Part shown: positions 56,256-64,000 of the stretch, piece after piece | Numbering within the stretch: position 1 is the stretch's first letter | Layout of the letters: every line of letters begins with the position of its first letter | Position numbers and translations under genes: made by a program | The notes under the pieces: model-generated | What the model was told of the DNA's origin: nothing | Databases searched by the model: none | What the model saw: only the letters and a program-made list of their open reading frames with translations | Source of the DNA: Asterella californica | Taxonomy: Eukaryota; Streptophyta; Marchantiopsida; Marchantiales; Aytoniaceae | DNA length: 64,000 nucleotides | NCBI GenBank assembly: GCA_036924285.1 | Contig: JAYKYS010000009.1 | Coordinates: forward strand, 24,222,001-24,286,000 | Direction: 5' to 3'

Positions 56256-59200
56256 TGTAGTGTCGCAGAATTACTCCTTTTGCCCATTTAGTATACAAGA
56301 TATCGTTCCCACAGAGGATTTGCACAAGTAACGCTGCTCTAAGTTCTAAGATCTGTTCAAACACACAAACACACGGGTTTTGTCTAGAAATCTCGTCTTC
56401 TCACAAAACCACGCGTCTTCCAGACACGTCAAAAGGTGCTCTGGAACTAAACAAACAACTACTAACTAAGTATATCACACAACTATTCACAGAGAAACTC
56501 GAGAGGACGCTCTTCCTGCTTCCAGGTCACTTCTTCCGGTCTTCTTAGTACCGTCTTCCCGAAGTAATTCTCAGCTTCTGGGGGGTTCAACTCGGCTTCT
56601 CACACCTCCAGAAGACTGTCATGCTTCGCAGAAGTCGACTAGTACGGCTGTTACACCTTACTCTCGCACTCACATTCCAACGGGTTAGATTAATCACATG
56701 GTGTATGCCCCCTGTAGCCTTCCTAGACTTCTGCCTACCAAAATGGTCTTCCTGCAGCACTACAACGACATTCACCTTCACGGAAGCTCAATAGAAGTCT
56801 CGGGAGCTCACTAGAAGAAGGTAAGAAGATGGGGAAGATGGGAGAAGATGGGGAAGAAGAGAAAATCCAAACAAGAGAAAACAAGATGAAAAGGGGAAAT
56901 TAAGATTCCGACAGGCTTCTAGTCCGGATCCTGACTAACAAGCCATCTCTGCTTGTAATAGTTTGGGAAGGAAGACAACAAACGTGAGTATCGTTACACC
57001 GTCTTCTACTTGAGGATGTCGTCTTCTGTTGCGAGAAGAAGACTTCTTTCTTCTTCTCTTCGCTGCTCCGACTACTCTGTCTTCTGGGATCCCTTACCCA
57101 TAAGACTGTTCGTACGCGGATCCTAAGTGCTCCACTGGACGAGCCAAGCTACACTTCCAAACTGCTGACAGTCACCGCCACTCAAGAAGAACACATCCTC
57201 TGCACAATTGGGAGCGAATTCAAGAAAACCCACCACCCAGAAGACACGGATTAAGCTTCTGCACTCAAATCAACAATCCATTCTCCGAGAAGAAGTCACA
57301 TTGGCATTGGGAAGCTCACTCTCTCTACTTTCTGCGCCTACTCCTCGACACACCAGTCTAGACAATAGGACTGCACGAGGATGCCGTTCCCTGTTCCTAA
57401 CTGTTCACTACCTCTATCTACATCTTCGAACCACTGCTGGTACGAGCATGCGGACCCCTCTTGTGTATTCCCAGACTATTTGTATGTTTCCCACAACGGA
57501 TGTAGTGTGCACTGTACATCATGTGCTCAATGTGCTCTGAGTCTACACGGTAAAATGTCTGTGTGTGTAGAACTCTCTGCACCGTACAATGTGTAGATGT
57601 GTGCTCTATTTCCTACTCTTCGATCCTACTTATGCCGCCACCATGAGAAACAGAGGAGACGACCACCAGGGAGAGATGGGCACTGTCAGAAGGCTGCCAC
57701 CCCACATGCAAGCGGTTCCCCTTCCTAATTAGCCATCCACCTTGTTGCTCCTACGCTACCTATGCTGCCACATGGTATCCTAACTAATTTTACACTGAAA
57801 AATTGCCACCCTTAAGATAGCATGTTCGGTCCTACTAAATTTGGAGATGTCAACTTCGGTTACTATCTATTCTGATTGCTCGGAGGCAACCTCTACCTGA
57901 TCTACTCCTATCGGAGCTCCTAACGCGGCTTATGATAAGCTAGAAAGCCCTGCAGTTACCTCGGGTGTCACTGAGGTGGGTTCCTCCTCATCGTTCTTCA
58001 CTAGCCCTGCTGTCGCTGCTGCTGCTTCTTCCTCGGCTTCAGCTTCGGCTTCGGAAGACGGAAGCGGCTTCTGGGAACCGGAGTCGACCGGTGCTTCCTC
58101 GCTCTTCTGGAGCATTAGCTCGATACTAGAGACTATGACGACCTCATAGAGATCCGGAGAAGTCGCTTCCTCCACGCGGAATACCTGGGAAGACGACTCG
58201 TCTTCCTGTCTTCCAGAAGACATCTTGTCTTCCGGGACGTCTTCTGGTGTCTTCTCGGCTTCCAACGCTATCACCACCAAGTGCACAGCGAGGTCGAACT
58301 CCTCCTTCTCCAATTCGGATCCAGTAGATGGTGCTGGAGCTTGAGAAGATGCAGTTGCGGATGTCGGAAGCGAGGGAAGACCATAGAGTGTCTTCACTCT
58401 CTCTATCTGCCGATCCAAATACATGAACATGCTCTCCCGGCATTCCACCAACATCGTTTTGGATTCACTGTCCCATCCTCTAGCCAAGGTAAGCAACTTC
58501 CTACCCGCGGTGAAGTTGAACTTCTTTCGAAGCGCTTCCATCGACTGTGCTAGCATCTCCTGCGCATGAGCTTCCGCTGCTTCCCGCTGCGTCTTCTCAG
58601 CTGCAACTCGCGCTTCTGCGGCTTCCCGCAGAGTCTTCTACGTCGTCTTCTCTTCTGCAAGGGCGGTGATCTTATACCGCACTCGCAGAACCTCCTGGTC
58701 ACGCTGCTGTAAGCGCGCCTGCAACTCCTGATTGCTCTTCTTTAGCTGCGCTAACTCCTTGGCAGAAGTGACGTACTTGTTGTGAGTCGAAGGCTCAGTC
58801 CTTCCCTAAGTCCTCACAGTCTAGCTTCCACTCTCAGAAGACGAATCTAGTCTTCTAGAAGACAGCTACTCCATCTTCTGAGATTCTAACAATGCTTCCT
58901 AAGTAGTGCTCGTCTTCCGAGCTATATCTGATCAATCCTAACTAAGCAAGGCCTCGCATGGATTACCAACAAGACAACCCACCTTGCATTACATCCTACT
59001 TCCTATCAGAAGATACAAGATTCGCGAAACGTAGAGTGCATAACAGGTTCAGAAGACGGTTGCGGGCTCCTGTGATGACAGTGGCCTCTGGGAAGACACC
59101 CGGGACAGTTTCCGATTCAATGTCTTTCTCGGAAGACCTCCCAAAGTCAGGCTTCCCTTCACTGGTCTCACCTGTCTTCTTCTTTCTACGCGCAATCTAT

Positions 59201-60720
59201 CCTCACAACAGACTCAAGACAATTGCACTCTGTTCTTCTGACTTCTCACCTCTCATACACACTCAGAAGAAGCTTGCTGCTCGATGGGAAGACATGACCC
59301 TCGACCATTCTCTCCAGATTCTGCCAGCAAGACTTCTCACGACTCTCTCCTAAGTTCGGGAAGAAGAAGGGATGGACTGCTATGGGTCGGACAGAAGAGA
59401 CCCGAAGTGGACCCTCACGTCTTCTCGTCCATTTTGCCAGCCATTCCAGTCTTCTAGTCTCTCTAGGAAGATGTGGATTGGAGAAGCTTGGAAGATCGGG
59501 AGGCACAGGCCTAGTTCCCGATTTCCAACTTCTCGGAATAACAAAACAACTCACCACGCCACTCAGGATTCGTACCAAGCCTCTCTTAATACCAAACCAA
59601 AGCAAATCTACTCTTGATACGAATTGTGTACAGTCGACTTCTGAAGACAGTCCGGCTTCCAAAGACAGTCTTCCGAAGATGTTCTCATCTTCCGAAGCGT
59701 CTTCTGTTCAAGGTTCCGGGAGTAGAGAGATGGTAGGGTAGGGAAATTGATAGCGGAGACCTCCAATTTGAGGACTAGGGGTAGGAAAGCTCGAATTGAA
59801 CTCGAGAAGAATCAAGAAGATGTCTGACAAAAATTGAGCAGCGCTTCCGCGCCCAATGTCATAATAGGAAAATGGGGATGGGAGAATCGATCGATCAGGC
59901 TGCCTGCAAACCACTGAGGAAGCGCGGGGGATACCAACAAAGGCGAGAAGCAGTGGGGAAGGAGAGAGAACATGGGAAGAACCTCTACTGTCTTTTGTTG
60001 ACTTCCCGAGCTATCTTTGATCTTCTGTGCGCTTCTGGTTCGGGTTCCAGCTCCAATGCGACCCCACAAGGCTGTTTCCGCTGTCAGCTTCTGGCTACGC
60101 CTCAATTCCACCTTCGATTTCACTTCAGTCACCCTCCAATGTCAGCTTCCGGTTGCTCACAAAAAACGTCTTCCACCTACTATGCTTCTTGCGCTTCAGC
60201 AATTCGATCTCGCCTTCTTGCTAGTTTCGAATCTATCCTAATCCTCACTCGATTTCACCTCACTGTCTCCTCACTCAAGGCTTACCCTCAAATCGAACTT
60301 CTCAATCAAGAAACGCTCTTGCTGAGGGAAGTTGGAAATCTGCTAATGCGCTTCCTGCGCATCTTCCCCGCAGTTTAGGGGTTTCGACCCTAGATGACCT
60401 ACCTGACCTACCTACCTCCTTGGTGTTACCTAGTAGGTACACCCACTCTTTTACCAGGTTATGCTTCCGCGGTTGCCGTCTTCTGGAAGATGCGTGTCTT
60501 CCGTCGTCTTTCGTCTTCCGAAGACACCGCCGAGAAGACGCTTCCCGGAAGACGGTTGTCTTCCAAAGAAGTCAACTTCTTATTACAAAAAGTTCGTAAG
60601 ATCGTCTTCCTGCTAAGGAAGACGTAATCTTAAGTAACAACGCTTCTTCAGTTATACAAACAAGTTATTAATCTTAAAAATTTCAAAAATTCTTGAACCC
60701 TGTAATTTGTGGGCACCACA
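56256..60720 (-). repeat. X2 3' LTR (about 4.5 kb) with ORF1b
   Basis: It starts TGTGGTGCCCAC at 60720, right after the polypurine tract of X2 pol, and ends CGACACTACA at 56256. ORF1a and the first part of the coiled coil are deleted: the sequence passes from leader-like DNA (about 58775-58800) directly into the coiled coil (about 58770). This copy alone keeps the natural end of ORF1 (57930) and the ~300 bases after it. Confidence 0.82.
57930..58770 (-). pseudogene. ORF1b in X2 3' LTR: coiled coil and acidic tail
   Basis: The main open part is 58556-57930 (208 aa), preceded in frame by AHAQEMLAQS, where X1 has a stop. It gives the true C-terminus of ORF1: after the coiled coil (LRKKFNFTAGRKLLTLARG) come LEKEEFDLAVHLVVIALEA, an acidic stretch, EAEAEAEEEAAAATAGL and the end VTAGLSSLS. 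The start codon and head domain are lost in the deletion at about 58770. Confidence 0.6.
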
Positions 60721-60733
60721 TACGCCCACCCTC
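60721..60733 (-). other. Polypurine tract of X2
   Basis: GAGGGTGGGCGTA on the minus strand stands directly before the LTR start, as in X1. Confidence 0.7.
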
Positions 60734-60783
60734 AAATGTTTGCGTCCCAGCAAACATCAGCGCTTCAGCACTTCTGTTCACGT

Positions 60784-63550
60784 CTAGTACTTCTTGACAC
60801 GCCACCCATTTACGCGAGTGGTCATCAACGTACCGTCTAACTCTTCCAATTGCAAGGAGTCATTGGTGAAGACCTCCAAGACGCGGTAAAGACCCATCCA
60901 GCGAAGATGAAGTTTCCCGAGGAACTTAAGATGTCGAGTGTCGTAGAGAAGAACTATATCCCCATCCACGACGGTCACCTTCTTCAGCTTGCCATCGTAG
61001 TTCACCTTACGTTGCGCTTGTACCTCGTACGTCTTGTCCAAAGCTGCATTCCTGTCTTCTTCGAATTCTACAAAGTTCAGAAGACGCTGCTCCTAGCTTT
61101 CTTCTTCTTCCATGCGTTTGGTTACTGCTAACCTGTAAGTAGGGACCTCTAACTGTGGGCACAATGGGTGTCATGCCATAAGTTAGGTAGAAAGGTGTCT
61201 TCTGGGTCGTGACTTTGGGTGAAATCCTGAAAGCCCATAACACAGATGGCAATTTCGTGTCCCAATCATACGCATGGTTAACAGTTATCTTATTCAGGAT
61301 GTTACACAGAAGACCATTCGACTTCTCCGTCAGTCCGTTCGCTTTCGGGTTGTATGGCGTCGTCTTCCTATGCTTAATCTTGAAGTATTGGGTCAGGAGG
61401 GAGATAGTCTCATTTAAGAAATGAGTACCCCTATCTGATACCAATTCCAGCGGACATCCGTATCGAGTTATGTCAGAGGAACCTGACTACTACTGCGACG
61501 TCGTTCTTCCTTGTTGCTTCGTCTTCCACCATCTTGGTAGCATAGTCGGTAGCTATCAAAATATACCGTGCTCGTGTTCTTCTTGCCACCGGGGCGATAG
61601 GCTCAACAAAGTCTATTCCCCACTTTTCAAAAGGAACAAGCGGAAGAATGGGAGTAAGAGGCCACCTAGTAGTAGCTGTTGGTCTTCCCACTCTCTGGCA
61701 CGCATCACATTTCCTGATCTCCTGAAAAGTGTCTCTGTACATGGTCGACCACCAGTATCCGGCATCTAACATCTTCTTCACTGTGGTCTTCAGCCCGTAG
61801 TGACCCCCAGCATCTTCGTGATGAAGACCTATGATTACTGGCTTAATCTCTGAAGGCTTCAGGCATCTTCTTAACTTCTCGTCATGTCCCTTCCGAAACA
61901 GGATACCCTGGAAGATGACGTAAGGACATGCCTTGTGTAAGAAGACAGCCTTCTGCTCCGCATCCAATCCCTCTGGGTACTGTTGGTCTTCCAAGAACTT
62001 CCTCAAGTCCTTGAAGATCGATTCTTCTGTGGAAGTCGCAAAGACATGATCAGAAGATCTAGTCTCGTCTTCTGGGAAGCAGGCGGTACGCCCCCCCTCA
62101 GATGAAAGTGTCTCTGCGAAAACTGAAAACAGCTTCTCGTCAAGGAACTCGTCTTCCACTTCATCTTCTCGTCGTTCCGTCTCCAATCTGGATAGGTAGT
62201 CAGCATTCACATGTTGTCTTCCAGGCCTGTACTCAACTGTGTAAGTAAATTCCTGGAGTAGGAGAACCCACCTAGCTATCATACCAGACAAATCTGCTTT
62301 CTTCACAAGATGTTTCAAAGAAAAATGATCCACATAGAAGAGAAACGGGTTGGCTAGAAGATAGTGTCTAAACTTCTTACAGGAGTAAATCATGCCAAGA
62401 CACTCCCTTTCAGTTGTCGAGTACTTCTTCTCTGCATCACTGAGTTGTCTTCCCGCATAGTAGATGGGATAATCCTTCTTCTTCTCATCTTTCTGACTCA
62501 ACACCACCTCTATGACAAAAGCAGAAATATCCACATAAATGTGGAAGACTCTCTCCCAATCAGGTGGTCTTAGGACATGGGATTCCGACAGAAGTCTCTT
62601 CATTTCTTCGAATGCTTCCTGCTGCTCAGAAGACCAAATGTAGGGTTCGTCCTTCTTCAGCAACTTGGTGAGTCTTCCTGCTACCTCTGCGTACCTGTCA
62701 ATAAACCTCCTGTAGTATCCTACGTTGCCTAGGAAGCTTCTCAACTGAGTCAGGTTAGCAGGTGGGTGGAGTTTCATGATGACTTCCACCTTAGCACAGT
62801 CGACTTCTATACCTCTTCCGGAAATCCTATGTCCTAGCAAGATCCCTTCTGACATACCAAAGAAGCACTTCTCAGGGTGAAGAGCCAAACGATGTTCTCT
62901 ACACTTTAGAAAACACTTCCTTAAGAATATCAGGTGGTCTTCTTTCGATCCAAACACACAAAAGTCATCCAAGAATATCTCCATGAAGGTACGAAGATAC
63001 TCCTTGAAGATTGTAATCATCAATCTCTGAAATGTGACAGGTGCGTTGCATAAACGAAACGGCATTTGATTGTATGCGTACGTGCCCCAATCAGTAGTGA
63101 AAGTGGTTTTTGACTTGTCTTCTTCTCTGATTGAAACTTGGTTGTACCCAGAATACCCATCCAGGAAGCTGTAGAACTCATGTCCTGCTACCTGATCTAA
63201 CACAGAGTCGGTGAATGGTAAAGGATGATGATCCTTCTTCGTGGCCAAGTTCAGCTTTCGGAAGTCCTGACACACTCGGATCTTCCCTGTCTGCTTCTTC
63301 GGCACGATGACAATAGGAGCTACCCACTCACTGGGAAGATGACTCCCGCCTTCAGATATTGGTCAATCTGGTCCTTCACCAGAAGCGAGTACTTGGGGTT
63401 GAGCCGATACTGCCTCTGCCGTGCAGGAACAACGCCCTCCAGCAAGTCAGTGCGATGCTCTCCCAACTCTCGAGGTATGCCCTTCATGTCTTCTATGGTC
63501 CATGCGAAGACATCCTGGAACTCCATCAGAAGTTCTCGAAAGTCTTCCAA
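60784..63550 (-). pseudogene. X2 pol: RT, RNase H, integrase
   Basis: Best pol of the X family; 63305-61473 is open for 610 codons. RT: GKIRVCQDFRKLNLATKKD, YSFLDGYSGYNQVSI, catalytic FLDDFCVFGS (about 62970), LLGHRISGRGIEV. RNase H: FHIYVDISAFVIEVVLS and CLGMIYSCKKFRHYLL. Integrase: HHEDAGGHYG and KCDACQ (zinc-binding), WGIDFVEP (first Asp), MVSDRGTHF (second Asp, about 61435) and NGLTEKSNGLL (Glu). Two lesions stand out: a frameshift near 63330 separating KAGVIFPVS from SEWVAPIVIVPKK, and loss of about 10 bases with a Trp-to-stop change near 61470. The end matches X1 14406-14670. Most catalytic residues survive. Confidence 0.82.
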
Positions 63551-63633
63551 CTGCTAGCCCTCGATCATCTTGGAAAGCTTCAGCTTCTTCCCAGGAGCAA
63601 CCTCCATTTCTTGAAGACATCCGGGTTTACCAT

Positions 63634-63951
63634 TCATTCAGTGTGATTGTACTCACTGGCGCCGAAGTATTCCGGTTTGGGAGCTTCTTCCGGTTCAGAT
63701 TCGTCTTCTGGAAGACCAACTATCGGATCTTCCGAAGGGAAGACGATATTCTTGTCTTCTGGAAGACCAACTGTCGGATCTTCCGAAGGAAAGACGATAC
63801 TTTCGTCTTCTGGAAGCTCTTCTTCCGCAACCTCGTAGCACTCAATGTATCCATAGATCACGTCTTCTGCTATCTCTGCTACTTCTGTAGTACACAAGTT
63901 ATTCACCACAAACTCATTATACCGTTCATCACTGTAAGAAGACGCAGCTGA
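63634..63951 (-). pseudogene. X2 acidic spacer region upstream of RT, with tandem repeat
   Basis: Open 63909-63634 (91 codons). The main feature is a 17-residue repeat (LPEDESIVFPSEDPTVG and LPEDKNIVFPSEDPIVG, then LPEDES), encoded by a 51-bp tandem repeat at 63703, 63754 and 63805. It presumably lies between protease and RT in the polyprotein. No protease active site is visible before the window ends. Confidence 0.5.
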
Positions 63952-64000
63952 GTCTTCTGAAGTGTACCCCTCTGTCGTAGAAGGAGTTTCACCTTGGTGT

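Larger units (their letters stand above)
56256..64000 (-). mobile_element. X2: X-family element running off the right edge
   Basis: 3' LTR, polypurine tract, pol and the region upstream of RT are visible; gag and the 5' LTR are outside the window. It is inserted in the ORF1a of X3. Confidence 0.82.

Overview
The window looks like nuclear DNA from a land plant, most likely a bryophyte; a liverwort such as Marchantia is my guess from the style of the repeats, not something the window proves. It holds one intact-looking host gene, a secreted pectinesterase in five exons with GT-AG introns (37714-39601). Almost everything else is nested and decaying LTR retrotransposons of the Ty3/gypsy type, plus an AT-rich block of short structured repeats. 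There are no bacterial operons, rRNA, recognisable tRNA genes or CRISPR arrays.

Left third (1-31 kb). A plus-strand gag fragment (1-1121) and an LTR end are followed by a decayed LTR region (K, about 1.8-4.4 kb). Next comes a chromovirus, G, on the minus strand. Its gag start lies at 28.2-29.0 kb and the rest lies at 5.1-8.86 kb. G was split by a 19.3-kb element, X1 (8870-28186), which is flanked by a perfect 5-bp duplication ATGAT. X1 was itself interrupted in its integrase by element C (15208-20872). The order of insertion is therefore G, then X1, then C.

The most unusual finding is the X family. Its LTRs are 4-5.5 kb even with deletions and carry an open reading frame (ORF1) inside the LTR itself: a folded N-terminal part, an acidic/basic linker and a long coiled coil. 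Four LTR copies or parts of copies occur (8870-14348, 24093-28186, 53806-56255, 56256-60720), plus a fifth short fragment (29402-30452). Two clearly divergent LTR regions, K (minus strand, 1.8-4.4 kb) and H (plus strand, 31-32.8 kb), carry recognisable relatives of ORF1 at the same place, upstream of the LTR end. An LTR-borne gene of this type thus appears to be old and retained in the lineage.

Middle (31-53 kb). Element H (LTR end, primer-binding site, decayed gag) is followed by a gene-poor stretch, the pectinesterase, and an AT-rich block (about 40.8-51 kb). That block contains dispersed twin-hairpin repeats whose stems seem to co-vary, several near-perfect short palindromes, and a PIF/Harbinger transposase remnant. 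A decayed plus-strand gypsy element (L) with an initiator-Met primer-binding site follows, then a 157-bp tandem repeat.

Right end (53.8-64 kb). A plus-strand X LTR (X3) is cut inside ORF1 by the 3' LTR of another X copy (X2). The pol gene of X2 runs on the minus strand to the window edge and is the best-preserved pol of the family. Stop codons in the elements fall mostly at former CAA, CAG, CGA or TGG codons, as expected from C-to-T decay of methylated, silenced DNA.
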